DNA from: SG8-4 sp964598225
GTDB lineage: Bacteria > Planctomycetota > Phycisphaerae > Sedimentisphaerales > Anaerobacaceae
Reading direction: 5' to 3'
NCBI GenBank assembly: GCA_964598225.1
Contig: CAZRBG010000092.1
Span: 1 to 16,934, forward strand
Length of the DNA: 16,934 nt
Under the pieces are notes generated by a model that saw nothing but the letters and a program-made list of their open reading frames with translations, was not told the DNA's origin and made no database searches. Shown piece after piece: positions 8,353-15,328 of this stretch. The stretch's first letter is position 1; every line of letters starts with the position of its first letter. Position numbers and translations under genes: made by a program.

Positions 8353-8408
8353 TTGGCAGAGGAGAGTCTTTGTTGCTGAGCTTTTGGCAGGGGAGGCATA
8401 TCTGGCAG
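8353..8408 (+). promoter_or_regulatory. Direct repeats TTGGCAG-R-GGAG, possible operator
   Basis: TTGGCAGAGGAG (8353-8364) recurs as TTGGCAGGGGAG (8384-8395), starts 31 bp apart, about three helical turns. A shorter third copy, CTGGCAG, lies at 8402-8408. They sit about 100-160 nt upstream of the receiver-like gene start and just before an AT-rich TATATT at 8424-8429. The phased spacing suits a dimeric or cooperative regulator, but an origin as transposon-end debris is also possible. Confidence 0.35.
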
Positions 8409-8423
8409 TGCGCCGTAAGAGTT

Positions 8424-8429
8424 TATATT
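8424..8429 (+). promoter_or_regulatory. Candidate -10 box for the receiver-groESL genes
   Basis: TATATT within the AT-rich stretch GTTTATATTAAAAG is the best -10-like hexamer before the gene starting at 8512. There is no good TTGACA-like -35 at 16-18 bp upstream, so if real it would be a weak or activated promoter. The direct repeats at 8353-8408 occupy the place an activator would use. Confidence 0.25.
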
Positions 8430-8511
8430 AAAAGCAGTTATGTGAATGCGGCTGCTTCGACAAGCCACTGGCACGGCATTTGCTCAACATCGGACGAAAG
8501 GATGTATGAAT

Positions 8512-8985
8512 ATGGTATCGAACCTTTCAAAACTTGAAGAAGTTAACGTTCTGGCCAGTGGAGCCGACTGGGCCTGGCCGGAGGCTCTGCGCCGTATTTT
8601 CAAGCCCAGAGGGGTGAATTTGTTAGTCGCGGAGGATGCGACCGAATTCGTCAATATTATCCGCGGCAGGCGAATTCATACGACAATCGTAGATATGGAC
8701 TCGGCACATTCCGACGGTCTGGCGACGATCAAGATCATCCGCATGGAATACCCGCTGCTGCCCTGTATTCTGCTTTCAAGTACGACGGGAAGGGAGTTGC
8801 TGGGTAAGGCATTAAGGCTCGACGTCTTCAGCGTGGTGGACAAGCCCGTTGATATGCTGATTTTGCAGGAGTTGCTCAACAGATTATTCCTGAAAAAGTA
8901 TGACAGCAGCATATTCGGTCCGGCCGATACGGACCGCTACCTGAACGGGAACACGGGTTTTGCACCACGAACTTCTCAATCATGA
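8512..8985 (+). CDS. Atypical response-regulator receiver domain protein
   Basis: A 157-residue single-domain protein with the beta/alpha pattern of CheY-like receivers. 'HTTIVDMDSAHSDGL' carries the phosphoacceptor position (D61), 'CILLSS' the Ser/Thr switch position (S89/S90), and 'FSVVDKPVD' the conserved Lys (K111). The acidic pair that normally binds Mg2+ after the first strand (VVDDE type) is replaced by 'VNVLASGAD', so ordinary phosphorylation may be impaired. There is no DNA-binding or enzymatic output domain, only a short polar tail from about residue 130. I chose the ATG at 8512 because GAAAGGA (8496-8502) ends 9 nt upstream; an ATG at 8506 would be only 3 nt away, and the in-frame ATG at 8446 has no such site. 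The gene lies 75 nt before groES on the same strand, with no terminator between, so co-transcription and a role in chaperonin control or stress signalling are plausible but inferred. Confidence 0.78.
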   Translation: MVSNLSKLEEVNVLASGADWAWPEALRRIFKPRGVNLLVAEDATEFVNIIRGRRIHTTIVDMDSAHSDGLATIKIIRMEYPLLPCILLSSTTGRELLGKALRLDVFSVVDKPVDMLILQELLNRLFLKKYDSSIFGPADTDRYLNGNTGFAPRTSQS

Positions 8986-9060
8986 ACGCGACGCCGTTTG
9001 GCGATGAATTAAAATCAGTAAGAACTATGATGAAAGGCTTTTTGAAAGGAGTATGAACCA

Positions 9061-9351
9061 ATGAAAATCAGACCATTGGCAGACAAGGTGCTCGTAGAGC
9101 GTCTCGAGGCGGAAACCAAGACAGCGGGTGGGATCGTCCTGCCGGACAGCGCCAAAGAAAAACCACAGAGGGGCAAAGTGGTCGCCGTCGGCGAGGGCAA
9201 GGCGCTCGACGATGGATCGGTAAGGGAGTTGCAGGTGAACAATGGCGACAACGTACTTTTCACAAGCTACGCAGGAACCGAAGTGAAGATCGACGGCAAG
9301 GAATATCTGATCATGAGCGAGTCGGATATCATGGCAATCATTGAAAAGTAA
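9061..9351 (+). CDS. groES: GroES, 10-kDa co-chaperonin
   Basis: A 96-residue co-chaperonin that caps the GroEL ring as a heptamer in the cytoplasm. The sequence is standard throughout: 'MKIRPLADKVLVERLEAETK', the mobile loop 'TAGGIVLPDSAKEKPQRGKV', 'GDNVLFTSYAGTEVKIDGKE' and the C-terminal 'SDIMAIIEK'. Length is normal for the family. The ribosome binding site AGGAG (9047-9051) is 9 nt from the ATG. A three-codon frame (ATG AAC CAA TGA from 9053) overlaps the start as ATGA, but its start is too near the AGGAG to be efficiently used. groEL follows 42 nt later. No CIRCE inverted repeat is seen in the 75 nt upstream; only a short CGCC-GTTT-GGCG hairpin (8992-9003) is present. Confidence 0.97.
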   Translation: MKIRPLADKVLVERLEAETKTAGGIVLPDSAKEKPQRGKVVAVGEGKALDDGSVRELQVNNGDNVLFTSYAGTEVKIDGKEYLIMSESDIMAIIEK

Positions 9352-9393
9352 GGAAAGAAAAGCGATAAGGCAAAGATTAGGAGAGAAACTAAT

Positions 9394-11019
9394 ATGGCAG
9401 CTAAAAAAATAGCTTTTGGAACTGACGCACGCGCCGCCGTCCAGAAGGGCGTCAAGCAGCTCGCTCAGGCGGTGAAGATCACGCTCGGGCCGTGCGGCAG
9501 AAACGTAGTTCTGGAGAAGTCCTTCGGCTCGCCCGTCGTGACGAAAGACGGCGTGACGGTTGCAAAGGAAATCGAGCTTGAAGAAGCTTATGAGAATATG
9601 GGCGCTCAGATGGTCAAAGAGGTCGCCTCCAAGACCTCCGACGTTGCCGGCGACGGCACGACAACCGCGACGATTCTGGCAGAGAGTATCTTCGACGAGG
9701 GTCTGAAGAATATTACGGCCGGAGCTAATCCGATGCAGGTTAAGCGCGGGATCGATGCCGCCGTCGATAAGATTACCGATGAGTTGCTGGCGATGAGCAT
9801 ACCCATCGAGTCAACCAAACAGATCGAGCAGGTAGCAACCTGCTCGGCCAACCAGGACACCGAAATCGGCAAGAAGCTGGCCGAGGCAATGGAAAAAGTC
9901 GGCAAAGACGGCGTCATCACCGTCGAGGAAGGCCAGTCGCTGGAGACAGTGGTCGAGTTGGTCGAGGGCATGCAGTTCGACAAAGGTTACCTCAGCCCGC
10001 ATTTCGTCAATAATCTTGAAAACATGTCGGTGGTGCTGGAAAAACCCTACATTCTCGTACACGAAAAGAAGATCAGTTCGGTTAAGTCGCTCGTCCCGCT
10101 GTTAGAGAAGGTCGCCAAGCAGGGCAAGCCGCTGCTGATTATCGCAGAAGACGTCGAGGGCGAGGCGCTTGCGACGCTGGTGGTCAACAAGCTTCGCGGC
10201 ATACTCCAGGTGGCCGCTGTAAAAGCCCCGGGCTTCGGCGACAGGCGCAAGGCCCTGCTCAGTGATATAGCCACCCTTACCGGCGGCGATGCGATTTTCG
10301 AGGACCTGGGTCTGCAACTCGAGAACATCGAGCTGGGCCAGCTCGGCCGGGCCAAGCGTGTTACCGTAGACAAAGACACTACGACAATCGTCGAGGGCGG
10401 CGGCAGCACCGAAGCTATTACCGGCAGAATTGAGCAGATCAAGAACGAGATCGAGGCCTCCACCAGCGATTACGACATCGAAAAGCTGCAGGAAAGACTT
10501 GCCAAGCTGTCGGGTGGCGTAGCCGTGGTCAACGTCGGAGCGGCAACCGAGGCCGAAATGAAAGAGAAGAAGGCCCGAGTCGAGGACGCACTGCACGCCT
10601 GCCGCGCAGCCGTCGAAGAAGGCATCCTGCCGGGCGGCGGCGTAGCCATGCTCAGAGTTTTGCCCGCGCTGGACAAAGTCAAGGTGACCGGCGACGCCAG
10701 GATCGGCGTCGATATCGTCCGCAGGGCATTGCTCGCGCCGATCAAGCAGATTGCTGCCAACGCAGGCTTGGACGGCTCGATTGTGTGTCAGAAAGTGATG
10801 GAAAACAAAGACAACGACTTCGGCTATGACGCGCTTCGTAAGAAATACGGCGATATGATAAAGGCCGGAGTGATCGTTCCGACCAAGGTCGAGAGAGTCG
10901 CATTGCAGAACGGCTCTTCGATAGCTTCGCTGCTGTTGACCACAGATGCGGTCGTCAGTGAGATTCCTGAGAAGAAGGAAGCTCCGCCCGCACCTCCCGG
11001 CGGCGGCGGGATGTATTAA
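9394..11019 (+). CDS. groEL: GroEL, 60-kDa chaperonin
   Basis: A 541-residue ATP-driven chaperonin that folds proteins inside a double heptameric ring with GroES. Key residues are present: D52 in 'VVTKDGVTVAKEI' and D87 in 'SDVAGDGTTTAT' (ATP hydrolysis and Mg2+), the apical segment 'EGMQFDKGYLSPHFVNN', and 'EEGILPGGGVAMLR' in the C-terminal equatorial domain. Two small departures are visible: the usual LGPKGRN reads LGPCGRN (C34), and the C-terminal tail is APPAPPGGGGMY rather than a run of GGM repeats. Start ATG has AGGAGA (9379-9384) 9 nt upstream. A strong terminator begins 13 nt after the stop, closing the transcription unit. This may be one of several GroEL copies, which is common in this group. 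Confidence 0.98.
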   Translation: MAAKKIAFGTDARAAVQKGVKQLAQAVKITLGPCGRNVVLEKSFGSPVVTKDGVTVAKEIELEEAYENMGAQMVKEVASKTSDVAGDGTTTATILAESIFDEGLKNITAGANPMQVKRGIDAAVDKITDELLAMSIPIESTKQIEQVATCSANQDTEIGKKLAEAMEKVGKDGVITVEEGQSLETVVELVEGMQFDKGYLSPHFVNNLENMSVVLEKPYILVHEKKISSVKSLVPLLEKVAKQGKPLLIIAEDVEGEALATLVVNKLRGILQVAAVKAPGFGDRRKALLSDIATLTGGDAIFEDLGLQLENIELGQLGRAKRVTVDKDTTTIVEGGGSTEAITGRIEQIKNEIEASTSDYDIEKLQERLAKLSGGVAVVNVGAATEAEMKEKKARVEDALHACRAAVEEGILPGGGVAMLRVLPALDKVKVTGDARIGVDIVRRALLAPIKQIAANAGLDGSIVCQKVMENKDNDFGYDALRKKYGDMIKAGVIVPTKVERVALQNGSSIASLLLTTDAVVSEIPEKKEAPPAPPGGGGMY

Positions 11020-11031
11020 ATGACCGAAACC

Positions 11032-11066
11032 AAAAAGCGGGTTCCGATACGGGACCCGCTTTTTTC
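11032..11066 (+). terminator. Strong rho-independent terminator after groEL
   Basis: A perfect 11-bp stem, AAAAAGCGGGT (11032-11042) pairing with ACCCGCTTTTT (11054-11064), with an 11-nt loop and the T-run at its 3' side. The A-tract on the left arm means it could also act on transcripts coming from the opposite strand. Confidence 0.93.
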
Positions 11067-11134
11067 TTGCCGGATGCTCGATTATTGCAATAATCGAGTA
11101 ACGGCATGCTGTATATGGCCTAAGAGACACGAAA

Positions 11135-11419
11135 ATGAGCTTTCGTTTTTATACAAATACGATATCCCAGGCCTCCAGAAACTTCGCGGCCGGTCTTTTC
11201 ATCGTTGGACTGCTGCTGATCGGTTTCGGCTTTCTCGTCTTCATTCTGCGGGACTTGTTTGCGATACTCTTTGCGGCCGTCTTCTGCATCGCCGGTGTCG
11301 GCTGTGGAGTTACAGCCGTCAAGATATTCTTGTTCCAGAGAAAGCTGGACCAGGTAGACCAAAGCGAACCTTACAGAGACAACGTAAGAATCCACATCGA
11401 AGAGCATCCCAGGGAATAA
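11135..11419 (+). CDS. Small two-TM membrane protein of unknown function
   Basis: A 94-residue protein with two hydrophobic helices (about 17-38 and 41-66) separated by a charged turn (RD), and a polar, charged tail 'QRKLDQVDQSEPYRDNVRIH'. By the positive-inside rule both ends are likely cytoplasmic. No family is recognised. Upstream ribosome binding is weak (AGAGACACGAAA before the ATG). The gene lies after the groEL terminator and ahead of a weak hairpin, so it seems to be its own transcription unit. The coding call rests on the coherent membrane topology and charged tail; the overlapping plus-strand frame from 11020 runs through the terminator and is rejected. Confidence 0.65.
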   Translation: MSFRFYTNTISQASRNFAAGLFIVGLLLIGFGFLVFILRDLFAILFAAVFCIAGVGCGVTAVKIFLFQRKLDQVDQSEPYRDNVRIHIEEHPRE

Positions 11420-11445
11420 CCGCTTCTCATTCGATGCTCACCAAG

Positions 11446-11475
11446 ATTGAGTATCAACACTCAATTCTACTTTTC
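11446..11475 (+). terminator. Weak hairpin terminator candidate
   Basis: ATTGAGT (11446-11452) and ACTCAAT (11459-11465) form a 7-bp stem with a 6-nt loop, followed by a T-rich tract (TCTACTTTTC). It lies 27 nt after the small membrane protein gene. The stem is AT-rich and the U-tract broken, so termination would be modest. Confidence 0.35.
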
Positions 11476-11573
11476 TCCAATTCCTTTCGCGCCTGTTTGA
11501 CTTGTTATTCGACGTCTTGATTCAGACTTAGCAGAAATCAGGCATCCGCATTGTGAGCCGCCTGGAAAAGATG

Positions 11574-11602
11574 TTGACATAACTCCGACGTAAATGGAGA
11601 AT
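11574..11602 (+). promoter_or_regulatory. Sigma70-like promoter for the ALDH-MttB operon
   Basis: A perfect TTGACA (11574-11579), a 17-bp spacer and GAGAAT (11597-11602, four of six consensus positions including the key A and final T). It would give a leader of about 90 nt before the aldehyde dehydrogenase ATG at 11701. I looked for a cobalamin riboswitch in that leader and did not recognise one; it is also too short. Confidence 0.45.
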
Positions 11603-11700
11603 GCCTTGGATGTTGCTGGATGACCCTTTTGGTGCGGTATGGCATGGGTTTACTGCAGTATTCTTTTGATAAGAAAGCATGTTATTTCGGGTGAATCGCA

Positions 11701-13191
11701 ATGACAGTCTACAAGAACTATATAGCAGGCCGATGGGTCGAGGCCGAAACCGGAGAGACTTACGTTAAGCTGAATCCGGCTACCGGCGAAGAGGTCGGGA
11801 GATTTCCGTTATCAAGCTCCGAAGACGCGAAAAGTGCCGTCGAAAGCGCCAAAAAGGCGTTTGCTCAGTGGAGCAGCGTTCCCGTACCCGTACGAGGCCA
11901 GATCGTGCGTCGTTTTGCAGAACTGCTGACAGAGCACAAGCAGGAGCTGGCCGAAGGTGAAACCCGGGAGATGGGTAAGGTCCTCAAAGAGAGCCACGGA
12001 GACGTGCAGGAGGGTATCGACACTGCCCATTTCGCTATCGGGGAATCACGCCGTCTTTACGGCAAAACCGCCCCCTCCGAACTGCCCGACAAGCTTTGCC
12101 TCACCTTGCGAAAACCCGTAGGAGTGGCCGCCCTTATCACGCCGTGGAACTTCCCCGCTGCCATTCCATGCTGGAAGGTCATACCCGCGATTCTTTCCGG
12201 CAACACGGTCGTCTTCAAGCCCTCGCGACAGGCGCCGTGGACTGCCACCAGGCTGGTGGAGCTCTTCCTCGAAGCCGGCGTTCCACCGGGTGTAATCAAC
12301 TTGTTGCACGGTTCTGGTGAGGTGATTGGGAACGTCCTGTCCAACCATTCTGATGTGGGGGTGATAAGTTTCACCGGTTCGGTTGCGGTCGGCTCGGAGG
12401 TAGGTTCTGCCGCAGGTAAGCATCTCAAGAAGGTAAGCCTTGAACTCGGCGGCAAGAACGGGGTGATCGTGATGGATGACGCCGACCTGACATTAGCCCT
12501 TGAGGGAGTCCTGTGGGGTGCTTTCGGGACCACCGGGCAGCGCTGCACGGCCACCTCGCGCCTCATTTTACACGAGTCTATCCACGACGAATTTGTCCGC
12601 ATGCTGGTGGATCGGGCAAACCGATTGAAGATCGGCGACGGCCTTGACGAAACCGTAGAGATGGGACCGCTGGTCTCTGAGAACCAGCGGGAAAAGGTCC
12701 AAAAATACGTCGAAATAGGCAAAGCCGAAGGAGCCACACTGGCCTGCGGCGGGCAGTTTCACTCGGGCGCAGGCTGCGAGAAGGGTTACTTCTATAAGCC
12801 CACCGTCTTCACCGATGTCACTCGCGATATGCGCATCGCCCGGGAAGAGATTTTCGGACCGGTCCTGGCGGTTTTGAAGGTCGGCAGTCTGGAGCAGGCC
12901 GTTGCCACCATCAACGACAGCGACTATGGTCTTTCGGCCTCGATATATACCGGTAATGTAAATGCCGCGATGAGAGCGGTGCAGCAAATCGAAGCCGGCG
13001 TAGTCTACGTGAACAGCGCCACGATAGGCGCCGAGTGCCACCTGCCATTCGGCGGGATGAAAAACTCCGGCAACGGACAACACGAAGGTGGATGGGCTTC
13101 CTATGATTTGTTCACCGACGAGCACGCCGTCTATGTGGATTACTCCGGAAAGCTTCAGAGGGCTCAGCTTGACACCCAGTTAGAGGAGTAG
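11701..13191 (+). CDS. NAD(P)-dependent aldehyde dehydrogenase
   Basis: A 496-residue cytoplasmic aldehyde dehydrogenase oxidising an aldehyde to the carboxylate with NAD(P)+. All hallmarks are present: N150 in 'ITPWNFPAAIP' (oxyanion hole), K173 in 'VVFKPS' (cofactor), 'SFTGSVAVG' (224-227), E248 in 'SLELGGKN' (general base), C282 in 'GTTGQRCTATSR' (nucleophile) and 'EEIFGPV' near 383-388. The C-terminal stretch 'LPFGGMKNSGNG ... VYVDYSGKLQRAQLD' is typical of a subfamily often filed with ketoglutarate-semialdehyde or aminobutyraldehyde dehydrogenases; the exact substrate cannot be read. It is the first gene of a four-gene operon and is followed after 5 nt by the corrinoid-like gene, whose ribosome binding site lies in its last codons. 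With the MttB partner downstream, a betaine- or amino-aldehyde substrate is attractive but only inferred. The ribosome binding site (GGGTGA) is mediocre. Confidence 0.95.
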   Translation: MTVYKNYIAGRWVEAETGETYVKLNPATGEEVGRFPLSSSEDAKSAVESAKKAFAQWSSVPVPVRGQIVRRFAELLTEHKQELAEGETREMGKVLKESHGDVQEGIDTAHFAIGESRRLYGKTAPSELPDKLCLTLRKPVGVAALITPWNFPAAIPCWKVIPAILSGNTVVFKPSRQAPWTATRLVELFLEAGVPPGVINLLHGSGEVIGNVLSNHSDVGVISFTGSVAVGSEVGSAAGKHLKKVSLELGGKNGVIVMDDADLTLALEGVLWGAFGTTGQRCTATSRLILHESIHDEFVRMLVDRANRLKIGDGLDETVEMGPLVSENQREKVQKYVEIGKAEGATLACGGQFHSGAGCEKGYFYKPTVFTDVTRDMRIAREEIFGPVLAVLKVGSLEQAVATINDSDYGLSASIYTGNVNAAMRAVQQIEAGVVYVNSATIGAECHLPFGGMKNSGNGQHEGGWASYDLFTDEHAVYVDYSGKLQRAQLDTQLEE

Positions 13192-13196
13192 GTACG

Positions 13197-14291
13197 ATGC
13201 AGAATCTATTGGCGGCTGCCGGCGAGCATTTTCAGATGGAGGACGGCTCGTATCTCGTTGTGCCCACAAAGAACGGGCAGGCCGAGCAACTGAGGCAGAG
13301 CATGATCGACGGGGACATATTTTTCTCGCTGTCGCGAAATATGGACAGGTTGATCGGGCTGCTGCGTCCCGGCCGCGAAAAGGTAATCGACTGGGAGATA
13401 ATCGGAGGCGCAGCTTCCGTCGTCGCGTTCCAGTTGCGCAAAAGAAGGTTGGTCTACGACGATAAGCACGAGAAATCCTACCGAATCTTGTTTTGCGTAC
13501 TGCCGTGTACATTTCATCTTTCCCTGTCGATAAAGCCCGCCTCCAGACAGTATTTAGAGACCCGGTCCCTTCGACCATCCGCAAGGAAACGAGTTGCGCT
13601 GGCATTGACGGAGGAAATCAAGACCAGCATCCAAAACGGCGACATCCAGCGGGCTCTGGAAGAAAGCGATCAGGTGCACTCACTCGAGCCGCGTTACCGA
13701 AAGATGATCGTCGATGGTATCATTAACGAATTCGTTGAACTCGGCAAAGAAATCAGCGAAAGCAAGAGATTTTATCTGCCCCGTCTGCTTGCGGCCCATA
13801 AATCCTATCGCGCCGTGCTGAACGAATTGAAACCATACCTGCAGGCCGACGCCCTGCCCTCGCCCCGCACCAAGGCTGTGCTGGCGTCGGTAAAGGGAGA
13901 TTACGGCCAGGGCAAGGACGTCGTGGCCGACGTGCTGGTTGCCACCGGGCACATGGTGATAGATGCGGGCTATAATCTCGAACCATCTGATATTTTGAAT
14001 ACCGTCAAGAAGGAGCAACCGGAGTTGCTCGTGATCACCGGTCTGGTGCCGGTTTCTTTGAGATTGGCTACCGACGTACAAACAGAGGGTAAAATAGCAA
14101 AAAAGGCAGTCAGAGAGCTGGTGAAATTATTGAAACAGCAGGAGTTGTATAATAGCGTCGAAATCATACTGGTGGGATTTGCATTCGATAAGAGATTCGT
14201 AAAGACTATCGGGATTAAAACGTTGTGCATGAGCCTCTGGTCGCTGTTCCAGGAGTTCTACAAAAGATCTACGAATAAGCAGGGGAAATAG
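13197..14291 (+). CDS. Degenerate corrinoid-protein-like (MtgC/MtbC-related) protein with unknown N-terminal extension
   Basis: A 364-residue protein. Residues 138-218 match the helical cap of methyltransferase corrinoid proteins ('LTEEIKTSIQNGDIQRALEE', 'YLPRLLAAHKSYRAVLNELK'). Residues 226-350 follow the Rossmann-like B12 domain ('KAVLASVKGD', 'ATGHMVIDAGYNLEPSDILN', 'PELLVITGLVPVSL', 'VEIILVGFAFDKRF'). The cobalamin motif DxHxxG is lost: the expected G-D-x-H-x-x-G-K reads GDYGQGK (234-240), one residue short and without His. The late GGA motif is also gone (VGFA). Residues 1-137 match nothing I know. Within them the frame looks disturbed: from about 13470 to 13590 the +2 frame reads a more natural 'LVLRTAVYISSFPVDKARLQ', while the called frame is Cys/Arg/Ser-rich, hinting at paired indels. 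The start ATG is well supported by GAGGAG 8 nt upstream. It normally would carry the methyl group from MttB; whether this copy can bind corrinoid is doubtful. Confidence 0.75.
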   Translation: MQNLLAAAGEHFQMEDGSYLVVPTKNGQAEQLRQSMIDGDIFFSLSRNMDRLIGLLRPGREKVIDWEIIGGAASVVAFQLRKRRLVYDDKHEKSYRILFCVLPCTFHLSLSIKPASRQYLETRSLRPSARKRVALALTEEIKTSIQNGDIQRALEESDQVHSLEPRYRKMIVDGIINEFVELGKEISESKRFYLPRLLAAHKSYRAVLNELKPYLQADALPSPRTKAVLASVKGDYGQGKDVVADVLVATGHMVIDAGYNLEPSDILNTVKKEQPELLVITGLVPVSLRLATDVQTEGKIAKKAVRELVKLLKQQELYNSVEIILVGFAFDKRFVKTIGIKTLCMSLWSLFQEFYKRSTNKQGK

Positions 14292-14293
14292 AC

Positions 14294-15328
14294 ATGTTGG
14301 CAGCCGTGATGAAATCCCTTAACGAACCGCTTCAAGTCGAAGAAGTGCCGACGCCAACGCCCGGAGCCGGCGAGCTGCGGATCAGGATCCAGGCCAGCGG
14401 CCTTTGTTCCTCCGATCTGCACTACATGAAGGGCGATTCTCCCGTATCGAAAATGCCGATCATTCTGGGACACGAGGTGGCGGGTATCGTGGACGAAACC
14501 GGGCCCGGAGTGACCAGGGTCAAGACCGGCGATCGTGTGGCCGTTCATTATCTCATAACCTGCGGCAAATGCGAGCTGTGCCGGACCGGCAACGAAAACT
14601 TCTGCAGCGAGTGCCGGATGATCGGCAAGACAATCGACGGCGGCTTTGCTCAGTATATCGTGGTGCCGGAGGCCAACGCTATTGCGGTTCCCTCGGATGT
14701 GCCCATCGAATATGCCGCCCTGGCCGGTGATGCTATCGCCACGCCCTATCATGCCGTCAAACTGGCCTCCGTCAAAGAAGGCGACACGGTAATGATACTC
14801 GGGCTGGGAGGACTGGGGGTTCATGCGGTTCAAATCCCCGAGGTGTTCGGCGCAGCAAAAGTGATCGCCGTGGACGTCTCGGAAAGCAAACTGGAGCTGG
14901 TCCGGCAACTCGGTGCAGATCACACTGTAAATCCTTCCAGCCAGGACATGGCCGAGGAGGTACGACGAATTACCGGCGGAAAAGGAGTGAACGTAGCCAT
15001 CGAGCTGATCGGGCTTAAAGACACCCTTGAAGCCGCCATCCGCTCTCTGGCGCCCCGTGGACGCATGGTGGTCGTAGGAATCTGTCCCCACAAGATCGAA
15101 GTGGATTCGTACAACGACATCCTGCTGAAGGAGGCGGTCATAACCGGCAACTGCGATCACCTCGCCACCGACATTCAAGAGATCCTGCCGTTGATAGAGC
15201 AAAAACGTCTGGACCTTTCCCGTTCGGTCAGCCGCCGCATCAGCCTGTCGGAGATCAACGAAGGATTCCGGACACTGCGGAGCAGAGAAAACGACCCCGT
15301 ACGAATTGTTATAACGGAGATGGAGTGA
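14294..15328 (+). CDS. Zinc-dependent medium-chain alcohol dehydrogenase
   Basis: A 344-residue MDR-family alcohol/polyol dehydrogenase that interconverts an alcohol and a carbonyl with NAD(P). Catalytic zinc ligands are C38 ('SGLCSSDLHY') and H60-E61 ('LGHEVAG'). The third ligand position reads D146 ('ALAGDAIATPYHA') where many relatives have Cys, a substitution that can still bind zinc. The structural zinc site is complete: C90, C93, C96, C104 ('CGKCELCRTGNENFC'). The cofactor motif GLGGLG is at 170-175, followed by 'VIAVDVSESKLELV', whose Asp suggests NAD rather than NADP. The ATG lies 2 nt after the corrinoid-like gene with AGGGGAA just upstream, and the end overlaps the MttB gene by one base. 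Paired with the operon's aldehyde dehydrogenase, it could supply an alcohol-to-acid oxidation such as choline-like to betaine-like, but that is inference. Confidence 0.94.
   Translation: MLAAVMKSLNEPLQVEEVPTPTPGAGELRIRIQASGLCSSDLHYMKGDSPVSKMPIILGHEVAGIVDETGPGVTRVKTGDRVAVHYLITCGKCELCRTGNENFCSECRMIGKTIDGGFAQYIVVPEANAIAVPSDVPIEYAALAGDAIATPYHAVKLASVKEGDTVMILGLGGLGVHAVQIPEVFGAAKVIAVDVSESKLELVRQLGADHTVNPSSQDMAEEVRRITGGKGVNVAIELIGLKDTLEAAIRSLAPRGRMVVVGICPHKIEVDSYNDILLKEAVITGNCDHLATDIQEILPLIEQKRLDLSRSVSRRISLSEINEGFRTLRSRENDPVRIVITEME

Larger units (their letters stand above)
8213..8511. other. Repeat-rich intergenic region upstream of the receiver-groESL genes
   Basis: About 300 bp with no credible gene on either strand. 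It holds the right arm of the suspected mobile element, its imperfect second copy, two GCCAAATC motifs (about 8269-8276 and 8338-8345), and direct repeats of TTGGCAG nearer the downstream gene. Transcription of the receiver gene must start here or further upstream. I checked for the CIRCE heat-shock operator and for a sigma54 GG-N10-GC element and found neither. Confidence 0.5.

Noticed and set aside
8213..8511. CRISPR array or tRNA in the repeat-rich gap
   Set aside because: Repeats are short (7-16 nt), irregularly spaced and degenerate; no cloverleaf could be drawn.
8986..9060. CIRCE operator upstream of groES
   Set aside because: Neither this interval nor 8213-8511 contains TTAGCACTC-N9-GAGTGCTAA or a recognisable variant; only a 4-bp-stem hairpin at 8992-9003 is seen.
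10102..11130. 342-codon minus-strand frame opposite groEL
   Set aside because: A shadow of groEL's codon bias on the opposite strand; no family resemblance.
11020..11520. 166-codon plus-strand frame after groEL
   Set aside because: It begins inside the intrinsic terminator and overlaps the better small membrane protein in another frame; its residues show no family character.
11603..11700. Cobalamin riboswitch in the leader of the ALDH-MttB operon
   Set aside because: The leader is under 100 nt, with no B12-box-like GCCACTG and no supporting helices.
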